Below are positions 51,065-62,300 of a stretch of DNA of 64,000 nucleotides, piece by piece; the stretch's first letter is position 1, and each line of letters opens with the position of its first letter. The notes beneath the pieces are model-generated. The model did no database searches, was not told where the DNA came from, and saw nothing but the letters and a program-made list of their open reading frames with translations. The position numbers were made by a program, and so were the translations under genes. This DNA is from Flectonema sp. DT1601 (lineage: Eukaryota; Euglenozoa; Diplonemea; Diplonemida; Diplonemidae). Location: the NCBI GenBank assembly GCA_964019425.1, contig OZ025855.1, positions 496,001 through 560,000 of the forward strand. The letters run 5' to 3'.

Positions 51065-54000
51065 ATGGCCAAGGGATACGTACCAAAGGGAAGACAGGAC
51101 CGTAAGCGTTCCGAAACCGCTGTCATTGACACCACCATCCACATGCACAAGTACATGAAGGGTCGTACTTTCAAGAAGAGAGCCCCATTCGCCGCCAAGG
51201 TTGTTCGTAAGATCGCTAAGCAGATCATGGGAACCACTGACAACAGAATTGAGGTTAGGTTGAACAAGGCCATCTGGTCAAAGGGAATTAAGGGATGCCC
51301 AACCAGAATCCGTGTCCGTTTGGAGCGTAAGAGAAACGAGGACGAGGACGCCAAGCAGCCATTGTACACCGTATGTCAACCTTTTTCATTTTTCACACGC
51401 GTTTGCACATTTCCAACTCGGTCGCAATGGTTGGGAGGCACCCTCTTTCAAATGGTGCAAAGCTCCCCGCTGGTCGTACCGTATAGCAAGTTGATAGGGT
51501 TCTTCGGGACCTTGTCATGTTACGTATATTCCATATTCCAACTTCTATGCTCAGTTGGGCTATTATGAAGTTTGGGACAACCATGCGTGATACAGTTTCT
51601 TGTTCTGCATATTTTCTGTTGGAAAGAAGAAGAGTTCTGTCTTTCCTTTTCTGTTGATTACAATAACAATATGATGACACAACAAGCTACTACTTGGACA
51701 ATCGCCCCTATACCTATACGATGCCCGAAAGGGTAAATGGTAAACACCTCGAGTCCAGCCTGATTGTTTGCTCTGTTCCACTCCATCACATCAAGGAGTA
51801 TTGCACGCCGCCTCCGACCTCACCCATTTGGAGTGATAACGGTGACTTGTCCTCTCCAAGATATGTTTCTCTTGTTCCAACTCATCATATCCGGAAACAA
51901 CTCCACGGTTGCTCTCCTTAATTAATGGAGATGGTTATCACCAGACCCCCGGTAGATTCACTTCCCTCTCTTCTCTTTTGTTCTCATCGTTCTCAAGGAG
52001 TATTGCACGCCGCCTCCGACCTCACCCATTTGGAGTGATAACGGTGACTTGTCCTCTCCAAGACTTCATCTTCTTCAAATCCTTTTGCTTGTCAATGAAA
52101 TAGCCAGCATTATAGAACAATCGAATCCTCGGTAGCAATGCGATGCATTCTCCAAATCTTGTGATGAATAATACTAATTCCGTGTTTCACATGAATACCT
52201 TGTGAGTTAGAAAATTGTATTTCGGGTTCCAAGCTGATTACTACTGCTTCCTGTTGTTGTGTCCGGTATTTCCTTCCTGCTTCACTTCTTTATTAAATCG
52301 GTCGCAATGGTTGGGAGGCACCCTCTTTCAAATGGTGCAAAGCTCCCCGCTGGTCGTACCGTATAGCAAGTTGATAGGGTTCTTCGGGACCTTGTCATGT
52401 TACGTATATTCCATATTCCAACTTCTATGCTCAGTTGGGCTATTATGAAGTTTGGGACAACCATGCGTGATACAGTTTCTTGTTCTTCATCTTCCTGAAA
52501 GGAAGACTTGTCTGTCTATTCCTCACCTCCCTCTCTCACAGTAAGGATGGTTTTAACCGACTCCTGAGTAGCTTTTCGCTGCATTGCAGATACTGATACG
52601 AGTCAAAAGTGCAGGATCAACCACCTGAACAAATTCTGTGTCTTCTGTTTGCCTTCTCGTTTGAACTGTCTTCTGCTTTGAGCTTCTCCATAAGGAGTAT
52701 TGCACGCCGCCTCCGACCTCACCCATTTGGAGTGATAACGGTGACTTGTCCTCTCCAAGACTTCATCTTCTTCAAATCCTTTTGCTTGTCAATGAAATAG
52801 CCAGCATTATAGAACAATCGAATCCTCGGTAGCAATGCGATGCATTCTCCAAATCTTGTGATGAATAATACTAATTCCGTGTTTCACATGAATACCTTGT
52901 GAGTTAGAAAATTGTATTTCGGGTTCCAAGCTGATTGATACTACTTATTGCCTTCATAACAACACGATCAACAATATGATGACACAACAAGCTACTACTT
53001 GGACAATCGCCCCTATACCTATACGATGCCCGAAAGGGTAAATGGTAAACACCTCGAGTCCAGCCTGATTGTTGAAACCTTCTGCTCTGTTTGAACTGCT
53101 TCACTTTATGTTCTCAAGGAGTATTGCACGCCGCCTCCGACCTCACCCATTTGGAGTGATAACGGTGACTTGTCCTCTCCAAGATATGTTTTTCTTGTTC
53201 CAACTCATCATATCCGGAAACAACTCCACGGTTGCTCTCCTTAATTAATGGAGATGGTTATCACCAGATCCCCGGTAGATTCACTTCCCTCTCTTCTCTT
53301 TCGTTCTCATCGTTCAAAAGGAGTATTGCACGCCGCCTCCGACCTAACCCATTTGGAGTGATAACGGTGACTTGTCCTCTCCAAGACTTTTGATAATTTA
53401 TTATTCAGATCGCAGGGATCGACTTTTTGTTTAAAGACCCCAACTGTTTCAACTTGCAGTACCTCACTCAGTGGTATAGCGAGCGGATGAAGGGGGAGAT
53501 CACTTTCTATTACTTCGACAAAGAGAACCTTCTGTCTTTGTCAATCCCTCTCTCACATTAAGGATGATTTTAACCGACTCCTGAGTAGCTTTTCGCTGCA
53601 TTGCAGATACTGATACGAGTCAAAAGTGCAGGATCAACCACCTGAACAAATTCTGTGTCTTCTGTTTGCCTTCTCGTTTGAGCTGTCTTCTGCCTTGAGC
53701 TTCTTCATAAGGAGTATTGCACGCCGCCTCCGACCTAACCCATTTGGAGTGATAACGGTGACTTGTCCTCTCCAAGATATGTTTCTCTTGTTCCAACTCA
53801 TCATATCCGGAAACAACTCCACGGTTGCTCTCCTTAATTAATGGAGATGGTTATCACCAGACCCCCGGTAGATTCACTTCCCTCTCTTCTTTTTTGTTCG
53901 CATCGTTCTCAAGGAGTATTGCACGCCGCCTCCGACCTCACCCATTTGGAGTGATAACGGTGACTTGTCCTCTCCAAGATATGTTTCTCTTGTTCCAACT

Positions 54001-55234
54001 CATCATATCCGGAAACAACTCCACGGTTGCTCTCCTTAATTAATGGAGATGGTTATCACCAGACCCCCGGTAGATTCACTTCCCTCTCTTCTCTTTTGTT
54101 CTCATCGTTCTCAAGGAGTATTGCACGCCGCCTCCGACCTCACCCATTTGGAGTGATAACGGTGACTTGTCCTCTCCAAGACTTCATCTTCTTCAAATCC
54201 TTTTGCTTGACAATGAAATAGCCAGCATTATAGAACAATCGAATCCTCGGTAGCAATGCGCTGCATTCTCCAAATCTTGTGATGAATAATACTAATTCCG
54301 TGTTTCACATGAATACCTTGTGAGTTAGAAAATTGTATTTCGGGTTCCAAGCTGATTGATATTACTTATTGCCTTCATAACAACACGATCAACAATATGA
54401 TGACACAACAAGCTACTACTTGGACAATCGCCCCTATACCTATACGATGCCCGAAAGGGTAAATGGTAAACACCTCGAGTCCAGCCTGATTGTTGAAACC
54501 TTCTGCTCTGTTCGAACTGCTTCGCTTTATGTTCTCAAGGAGTATTGCACGCCGCCTCCGACCTCACCCATTTGGAGTGATAACGGTGACTTGTCCTCTC
54601 CAAGATTTTCTGGATTCCTGAGAGCTGTTCATTCGTCTTGCTGTCTTAACTTGAAGGTTGTTCCTCTTCACTTCTCTTCCAAGTTTGTCTGCGTCTTCGT
54701 TTCCAACAATACCACAGTGGGAAAAAACATGTTGAAAAATAAATCTTGTTTTAAATTTACTGTTGAAATACTCTGTAAACTGCCAAATACGGCTTCCAAG
54801 TCTCGTTTTTTGTTTTGTCCCCTCTTTTTCCAGTTCCATCAAATCACTGGAAGAGTCTGACACAAATAAAACTGACGCTTCTTCTGGCGGTTTATATCCT
54901 TAAAAAGTAAAACTCCGCTGGTCGTACCGTATAGCAAGTTGATAGGGTTCTTCAGGACCTTGTCATGTTACGTATATTCCATATTCCAACTTCTATGCTC
55001 AGTTGGGCTATTATGAAGTTTGGGACAACCATTCGTGATACAGTTTCTTGTTCTTCATCCTTTGAGTCGGGTCTTCTGAGTAGGTAACCAGTTTGGAATG
55101 AAAGAAATTTGGTAAAAAATTTTCTTTTAGAGTAGTAAGAAATTAAATTAAATCAGGTTGCATCATACGTCAGACTTCCACGTGATGGATTCAAGGGTCT
55201 CTGCACCAAGGTTGTCAGCACTGACGAAGAGTAG
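51065..55234 (+). CDS. RPL31: Ribosomal protein eL31, copy 2, with 3.8-kb repeat-filled intron
   Basis: Exons 51065-51370 and 55157-55234 join in phase 0 to give the same 127-aa protein as copy 1. The intron (51371-55156) has the same donor and a closely similar AAATCAG acceptor, but is longer because array 4 has extra modules. The first ~1.1 kb of gene and intron match copy 1 almost exactly, so the duplication included the array's left part; the right part differs. Confidence 0.96.
53387..53561 (+). repeat. Module J, copy 3
   Basis: Same 50-codon open frame as in array 2 (53409-53561), with one change near its end (CACATTAAGG in place of CACAGTAAGG). Confidence 0.75.
54606..54897 (-). mobile_element. 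LINE-type (non-LTR) retrotransposon fragment: RNase H domain
   Basis: Read on the - strand, one frame shows VLFVSDSSSDLMELE (the SDS..DL block with an active-site Asp), then an amphipathic helix, then HVFSHCGIVGNEDADKLGRE, the classical RNase H end of ingi/I/Jockey-type LINEs. The frame runs directly into module H, so H is the continuation of a LINE 3' coding region and the fragment is the parent from which H was cut. Only the C-terminal part of such an ORF is present; no reverse transcriptase or endonuclease region is seen in the window. Confidence 0.75.
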
Positions 55235-55537
55235 AGACTTCTTATCAGCTCCTGGTCAATTAGGTGAAAAGCAATAAACATAACCTGCATCAAAAAAAGT
55301 GAAGTTATGATGCGAAATGATCTATTGTTTTTATTTTTTTTTGTTTTTTATTGTTATTGAATGTTGTGAATGACAAGAGGAAAAAAAAAAAAAAAATAAG
55401 GAAGGGAAAAAAAAAAAAAAAAAAAAAAAGTTTTCAAAAGTTGAAATAATCATGTTGTTTATGAATAGTTTGAACCAATCACGAAAAATTTCTTTTAAAC
55501 AGGAAAACATTATCTTTAATGAAAAACCGCAATGTAA
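55235..55537. other. Spacer before the Mpv17-like gene
   Basis: No gene seen. A runs at 55381-55396 and 55408-55429. TTTCTTTTAAACAG ends at 55502, 35 nt before the next ATG. Confidence 0.65.
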
Positions 55538-56266
55538 ATGAGCAACTGTGGAGTGTTATTTGTATTTAATTCAGAATCTCGCAACATGCCGGCACCCTTC
55601 GTAGTATTAGGCTACTCAGCACTCCTAAGCACAGTGATGGCCACAGCAGACATAATTGCGCAGTGCGGTATAGAGAGACGGAAGACCAAAAATCCGAAAA
55701 ACTATAAAGATAAGGAAGAGGAAGAAGAAGAAGACTTGCTTGACGAAGATGACAAGTATTACAGCCTTTCCAGGACTGGGAGATTTGCGGCTTTTGGAGC
55801 CTTTGCGGGAGTGTCACTTTCAGTTTGGTTTACAGCACTTCACAAAGGATTGACAAGGCAACATATTATATACGTCGAACTATTTCGTAAATGCATCGGA
55901 ACGGTCATCGCAAATAATTTCGTAATCGGACTAAACCACAGCATCTCCAGAGATGTACACACTGTTCCGACTAAACTCCGACAAGAATTTTGGAAAGTTG
56001 TATGTCTCGATTGGATGCTATGGCCACCAGTCATCCTACTGCAGTGGTTAGTTCTGCATCCTCCTTATAGGTTTATACTTTATGCTATAGCTGATGGTTG
56101 TCATGATGTTGGTTTATCATACATTGCTCATATCCCATTGCGAAATAAAGTAAAAAGCAATCAAACCAACAGTGATATCAAACTACAATATAAAGAACTT
56201 GCAACAGCTCAACCTGATGTGGAGGAGTCGGAGGAATCCGATAAGATTCTTATTGAGGAAGGGTAG
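55538..56266 (+). CDS. Mpv17/PMP22-family membrane protein
   Basis: 242 aa. Family blocks are in order: SALLSTVMATADIIAQ (the usual GD..Q helix), then TGRFAAFGAFAG.SLSVWFTALH, then the signature KLRQEFWKVVCLDWMLWPP, and a last helix near LYAIADGCHDVGLSYIAH. Four hydrophobic segments are expected. Members sit in the mitochondrial inner membrane or peroxisome and may act as channels. An acidic insertion (EEEEEEDLLDEDD) lies between helices 1 and 2, and an acidic C-terminal tail is added. A second in-frame ATG at 55586 gives a start closer to the family; both are possible. Confidence 0.87.
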   Translation: MSNCGVLFVFNSESRNMPAPFVVLGYSALLSTVMATADIIAQCGIERRKTKNPKNYKDKEEEEEEDLLDEDDKYYSLSRTGRFAAFGAFAGVSLSVWFTALHKGLTRQHIIYVELFRKCIGTVIANNFVIGLNHSISRDVHTVPTKLRQEFWKVVCLDWMLWPPVILLQWLVLHPPYRFILYAIADGCHDVGLSYIAHIPLRNKVKSNQTNSDIKLQYKELATAQPDVEESEESDKILIEEG

Positions 56267-56672
56267 GAACTCGTTTTTTTTTTTTTATATCGAATCGAGA
56301 TGTTTACACTTTATGACTATGTACCACTTACCAGTATGCTCAAGGCAACTTTAATATTGTTTTTATTAATCTTTTTTCTGTAGGTGAATTATGTGAAGGG
56401 GTTTTTTTGAGAGTTTTTTTTTTTTCTGCTTCCAGTATAAAGTATCTTTTCCTGTTCCATCCTCTCTGATCTATATTTACTTTCCCATCACAACAGCGTC
56501 AAGAGAGATATAATTTCATAATTATATATTTCTTGTTTTTCTTTTTCAATAAAAAGAAAAAAATAAATAAATAACTTCAAGAAAACAATTATAACATAGC
56601 AGCTACCTCCGACTGCAATTATTTCAACTGAAAAAAAAAAAAAAAAATAACAAACTCCATAACTATAGAACA
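56267..56672. other. Spacer before the first phosphatase-like gene
   Basis: No gene seen. T runs at 56275-56287 and 56417-56427, an A run at 56631-56647. ACTATAG ends 4 nt before the next ATG, a weak acceptor candidate. Confidence 0.65.
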
Positions 56673-57718
56673 ATGGCTGACCAAGTGCAAAAAATATCAT
56701 CCGAGAGGCAACGAAAGAGAGGTGTTTCATTTAAACAGGAATATCAAGGAGGGGCAGGTAGAGTAAAGGGAAGAGCAAGGGCACCGTCTATGCTTCACGA
56801 GCCTACAAAGCACATGATTCCACCACAGGCGAAAGCAGACAAAGGTAAATACACCGTAGTATTCGATCTTGATGAGACACTTATCTACGCGAGAGAGGGT
56901 CCACTCTACGCACGTCCAGGACTCGATGAATTATTCGACACGGTTAGAGACAGTGTAGAAGCTCTAGTCTGGACTGCTGGGCTTCGTGCCTACGCACAGG
57001 TATGACATGTTTGCTTTAATCTAACATATTACAATGTGAAATAATTCTTTTTTTTTTTTTTTTTTTTTTTAAAAATTTCCCAAACAGGCGATCATAAAGA
57101 ATATCGACAAAACTAATGCCATCAAGCACTGCGTTTACCGGCATGCGAAGTGGTTTACTGGTCAGGTGTGTTTTTGTGTTTTAGTTTGAATTATTTTATT
57201 TGAGTAAGACACCTCAATAATATAACTACCAACAGGCCGGATATCGTAAAGATTTAGGTGTTCTTGGACGTGATTTAGATAGGACTATCATTATTGAAAA
57301 TACCCCCGACTGCATTAGAGGGTACGTTACTTTATATTTTAGTATTAACGTTTATCTACACATCAACACCATAATAAACAATAATCACAGTTATCAACAA
57401 AACGGAATCCTAGTAACTGACTACGAAGGTGGTGAGATGCCTGACTTTACTATTCCTGCTTTGAATGAATTTATTAAAAAGCTAATTGAGTCTGGTCTTA
57501 CTGTATGTGTTTGTTTTATTACAAGATTCCTTAGCAATTAGTAAGGAAATAAGAGCTATATATCCAAACAGGTTCCACAATACATCACATCATCATCGAT
57601 GCTTGTGAGAGCTCCTATTCAAACTGATACTGGTGATTTCATTCAGTGTTACACATTGAACATTAACACATGGAAACCTGAAGGATGGTCACGTAATAAT
57701 AGAGACTTAAATCGCTAA
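56673..57718 (+). CDS. FCP1/SCP-type HAD phosphatase-fold protein, paralogue 1 (five exons)
   Basis: Exons 56673-56999, 57088-57165, 57236-57321, 57391-57502, 57572-57718 join without a stop to give 249 aa. Residues 1-60 are a basic Arg/Lys-rich leader (SSERQRKRGVSFKQEY). The FCP1-homology core follows: VVFDLDETLIYARE (DxDxT nucleophile), ARPGLDELFDTV, VWTAGLRAYAQ (motif II), GYRKDLGVLGRDL (catalytic Lys) and IIIENTPDC. The last motif is DNSP in SCP/FCP1 enzymes; here the metal-binding Asp is Glu. Such proteins dephosphorylate the Pol II CTD or other Ser/Thr sites, and the fold is also used by TIM50. Introns are 69-88 nt with GTATGA, GTGTGT, GTACGT and GTATGT donors. Confidence 0.88.
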
Positions 57719-57729
57719 GTCTCTCAATT

Positions 57730-57920
57730 AGGGTTTGCACCCTTTCCCTACATACGACCTCCACACCCCCCCCCTATTCCTTTTATAGTCCCCTGGATTA
57801 GGTGTCACATAAGCTGACATGTTTCTTGGGTGAGAGGGGGGTCACTAAAGAGGGTAAAAGTCCTCTGTTATGGATAAAGCTTTGGGAGGTGAACCGGTAT
57901 ACTAATACTGGCTCTCCTTT
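57730..57920 (+). ncRNA. Possible structured RNA element
   Basis: Three hairpins lie in 190 bp: AGGGT-TTGC-ACCCT (57730-57743), AGAGG/CCTCT (57849-57866), and a composite stem CCGGTAT-ACTA-ATACTGG flanked by GGAG and CTCC (57885-57917) followed by T-rich DNA. No snRNA, snoRNA or tRNA consensus is recognised; this may only be 3' UTR structure. Confidence 0.3.
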
Positions 57921-58701
57921 TATATGTACAACAGAATTAACAAAAAAAAAAAAAAAGAGACATTAACAGCTTTTATGTGAGAGTAGGATGCCCGCTGACA
58001 TCCGTTTGCGAATTGTTATAATTCCGTTATTTTTTTTTTTATTTTATTTTTTTTTTTTTGACGTACCTTTTTTTAATTACCACCACTGATGTGATTATTG
58101 AAAATAGCTTCTTAGTTTTCTTTTCATTGCGACAGTCTTCAGTTTTGCACGAAGCAAGTCTCTTTATCTTGAGAGCCTTGTTGATGTTTTTTTCTTTTCT
58201 TTCTTCTTCCCGTAGCATATAAAAACACACAACTTGTTGTTTTTATCTCTCTCTTATGCAGCTAATCGATTTTAATTTTTTTTCTTGTTGTGGAACAATT
58301 GCAGTACCTAATGCTTTGAATGTTTTCGAAAGAAACAAACAAACAAAAAAAAAAAAAAAAAAGAAGAAGAGGGTAACGTAAAGGAGGTGCAATTTTATCT
58401 CGTGTTCTGTTCTTTACAGGCGATTCATTTCAGCTTACGGTGATATCTTTTTTGCACGGCAACCATGCTCTGGTGTTTACGACAAGTTGAGAACAAAAAA
58501 AAAGGTGATTCTGAATGATGATACTAAAATTATTTTTATGTCTTTTTTTTTTTATTATTAATCAGGTTCTGGATTGTGTAACCCTGTAACCGTTTGACAA
58601 GAAATCGTTTTTTTTTTTTTTTTGTTTTTTTTGCAAAAAACAAACAAGTATAGGCAACACGTAAACCTCTTGTACTCACGGGTTTCGTGGCACAAACAAA
58701 C

Positions 58702-58737
<36 letters not shown>

Positions 58738-59370
58738 AATAGTCCGTAGTTAGTAGTGTTTTTTTCTCTTCTTTCTCTTTCCGCTATTCCTTACGTTATT
58801 TATCTACAGCTTTTTTTTTAATTTTTACTTATTTTTTTTTCGCTTTTCCCGTTTTGTTCACACGCACACACTCCCCTCATGCCCCGTTTTTTTTTTTTTC
58901 CCCCTTTCTGCACTAGTGAGATCCACACATTTGTTTGTTTTTTTTTATCTTTTTCTTACTAAAAATATCGCGGTATTATTTATTATTAGTTGAATCGAAG
59001 TGTTTGCCCAAACTGCCTGGGATGGTGGAGAGAGAGAGAGAAATTCTGTAGGAAGACGACGCATGTATTTTCTGATTTTCTGTAAAATAAATTGTTATAT
59101 TTTTACACATTCTTGTTCACAACACGAAGAAAGATCTACAAAGGCATTACCCTACTCGGTTGCCCTACCGTCACATCTCACGCAACAACACTCTGTTTCG
59201 ATTAGAAATCTCTAAGTGTTTATTCAGCAGTAAAAAGGAAAAGAAGAAAGAAGAAGAAGACGTTCTTTTTTTAATTTGCAGAATAAGAACAAGTCTGTCA
59301 ACGTTTTTCTTCAGTTTGGTGTACTTTGAGATACTGTTTACCGTTTTTATTAGAAATTATTTTTAATCTC

Positions 59371-59372
59371 AG
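59371..59372 (+). promoter_or_regulatory. Probable trans-splice acceptor AG (paralogue 2)
   Basis: TTATTTTTAATCTCAG lies 23 nt before the ATG; a second AG at 59390-59391 is closer. Confidence 0.5.
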
Positions 59373-59395
59373 GGTGTGTTGAGCTACGCAGGATA

Positions 59396-62300
59396 ATGTC
59401 GGATGCGGATGTGCAGATACAAAAAATATCCTCTGAGAGGCAGAGGAAAAGAGGAATCTCCTTCAAACAAGAATACCAAGGGGCTCGGGCAAAGGGAAGA
59501 GCAAGGGCACCGTCTATGCTTCACGAGCCTACAAAGCACATGATTCCACCACAGGCGAAAGCAGACGAAGGTAAATACACCGTAGTATTCGATCTTGATG
59601 AGACACTTATCTACGCGAGAGAGGGTCCACTCTACGCACGTCCAGGACTCGACGACCTCTTCAGCACCGTCAGAGACAGTGTAGAAGCTCTAGTCTGGAC
59701 TGCTGGGCTTCGTGCCTACGCACAGGTATGTGATTTTTATTAAATATCTATATTCATAGTATTTTTTTCAAGAAAAATTATTATGGCTTTGTCTTTTATT
59801 TTTTTTTGAAAAAAACTATAAAATACAACTACTCGTTTGTTACATCTTAAAGTGAAATATCCGATCACAAAATAACCATCACATAGGCGATCATAAAGAA
59901 TATCGACAAAACTGGTGCCATCAAGCACTGCGTCTATCGGCATGCGAAGTGGTTCAGCGGACAGGTATGCTTATTCGTGTAGTGACACGCTGAGGTTTTG
60001 CAAAATTAAAAAAAAAAAAAAAAAAACTCACAGGCTGGATACCGTAAGGATTTGGGAGTTCTCGGTCGGGACCTGGACTACACAATAATGATAGAAAATA
60101 CCCCCGACTGCATTAGAGGGTACGTAACTTTATATTTTAGTATTAACGTTTATCTACACATCAACACCATAATAAACAATAATCACAGTTATCAACAAAA
60201 TGGAATCCTAGTAACTGACTACGAAGGTGGTGAGATGCCTGACTTTACTATTCCTGCTTTGAATGAATTTATTACAAAATTAATAGCGTCGAAGATGACC
60301 GTATGTATTTCAATGTTTCTTAGTATTATAAAATTCAGCCTATTTAGGGCATTGCAGTATTGTCCTTCCTGACTTCTTTCACATTAGCACTATCAACAAT
60401 TTGATGACACAACAAGCTACTACTTGGACAATCGCCCCTATACCTATACGATGCCCGAAAGGGTAAATGGTAAACACCTCGAGTCCAGCCTGATTGTTGA
60501 AACCTTCTGCTCTGTTCGAACTTCTTCACTTTATGTTCTCAAGGAGTATTGCACGCCGCCTCCGACCTCACCCATTTGGAGTGATAACGGTGACTTGTCC
60601 TCTCCAAGATTTTGATAATTTCAAGAGCCGCAATCTACTTACGAAAATAAGAATACCATTCGGTCGCAATGGTTGGGAGGCACCCTCTTTCAAATGGTGC
60701 AAAGCTCCCCGCTGGTCGTACCGTATAGCAAGTTGATAGGGTTCTTCGGGACCTTGTCATGTTACGTATATTCCATATTCCAACTTCTATGCTCAGTTGG
60801 GCTATTATGAAGTTTGGGACAACCATGCGTGATACAGTTTCTTGTTCTTCATCTTTTCTGTTGGAAAGAAGAAGAGTTCTGTCTTTCCTTTTCTGTTTGG
60901 TCAGCGAGCTCAGTTCCCCGCCTGTTCTTTGTTACTGAACTGAGTGGGAGTTATGTTACGCGAGATGTATAGAACAATCGAATCCTCGGTAGCAATGCGC
61001 TGCATTCTCCAAATCTTGTGATGAATAATACTAATTCCGTGTTTCACATGAATACCTTGTGAGTTAGAAAATTGTATTTCGGGTTCCAAGCTGATTGATA
61101 CTACTTATTGCCTTCATAACAACACGATCAACAATATGATGACACAACAAGCTACTACTTGGACAATCGCCCCTATACCTATACGATGCCCGAAAGGGTA
61201 AATGGTAAACACCTCGAGTCCAGCCTGATTGTTGAAACCTTCTGCTCTGTTTGAACTGCTTCACTTTATGTTCTCAAGGAGTATTGCACGCCGCCTCCGA
61301 CCTCACCCATTTGGAGTGATAACGGTGACTTGTCCTCTCCAAGATATGTTTCTCTTGTTCCAACTCATCATATCCGGAAACAACTCCACGGTTGCTCTCC
61401 TTAATTAATGGAGATGGTTATCACCAGACCCCCGGTAGATTCACTTCCCTCTCTTCTTTTTTGTTCTCATCGTTCTCAAGGAGTATTGCACGCCGCCTCC
61501 GACCTAACCCATTTGGAGTGATAACGGTGACTTGTCCTCTCCAAGACTTTTGATAATTTATTGTTCAGATCGCAGTGATCGACTTTTTGTTTAAAGACCC
61601 CAACTGTTTCAACTTGCAGTACCTCACTCAGTGGTATAGCGAGCGGATGAAGGGGGAGATCACTTTCTGTATTTTCTCTTTGTCGAAGTAACGTGTCTTC
61701 TGTTGTTGTTTATTCCTCATCTGCCCTCTCTCAAAGTAAGGATGATTTTAACCGACTCCTGAGTAGCTTTTCGCTGCATTGCAGATACTGATACGAGTCA
61801 AAAGTGCAGGATCAACCACCTGAACAAATTCTGTTTGTCTTCTCGTTTGAGCTGTCTTCTGACTTGAGCTTCTTCATAAGGAGTATTGCACGCCGCCTCC
61901 GACCTCACCCATTTGGAGTGATAACGGTGACTTGTCCTCTCCAAGACTTCATCTTCTTCGAATCCTTTTGCTTGTCAATGAAATAGCCAGCATTATAGAA
62001 CAATCGAATCCTCGGTAGCAATGCGCTGCATTCTCCAAATCTTGTGATGAATAATACTAATTCCGTGTTTCACATGAATACCTTGTGAGTTAGAAAATTG
62101 TATTTCGGGTTCCAAGCTGATTACTACTGCTTCCTGTTGTTGTGTCTGATATTTCCTTCCTGCTTCACTTCTTTGATAAATCGGTCGCAATGGTTGGGAG
62201 GCACCCTCTTTCAAATGGTGCAAAGCTCCCCGCTGGTCGTACCGTATAGCAAGTTGATAGGGTTCTTCGGGACCTTGTCATGTTACGTATATTCCATATT

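Larger units (their letters stand above)
51409..55059 (+). repeat. Mosaic repeat array 4 (inside eL31 copy 2 intron)
   Basis: Module order: E-F'-A'-K-C-K-B-I-E-G-K-B-A-K-C-K-J-G-K-C-K-C-K-B-A-K-H-(LINE RNase H fragment)-E(end). K copies start at 51793, 51995, 52692, 53116, 53318, 53709, 53911, 54113 and 54537. It is the only array with the C-K unit in tandem (53709, 53911, 54113). Confidence 0.93.
57719..59395. other. 1.7-kb intergenic region with several hairpins at its left end
   Basis: No gene seen. 57730-57920 folds into several small hairpins (AGGGT/ACCCT; AGAGG/CCTCT; GGAG..CCGGTAT/ATACTGG..CTCC) and could be a structured 3' UTR or a small RNA. The rest is rich in A/T runs (near 58030, 58340, 58610, 58700). 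TTTTAATCTCAG ends at 59372, before the next gene. Confidence 0.6.
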
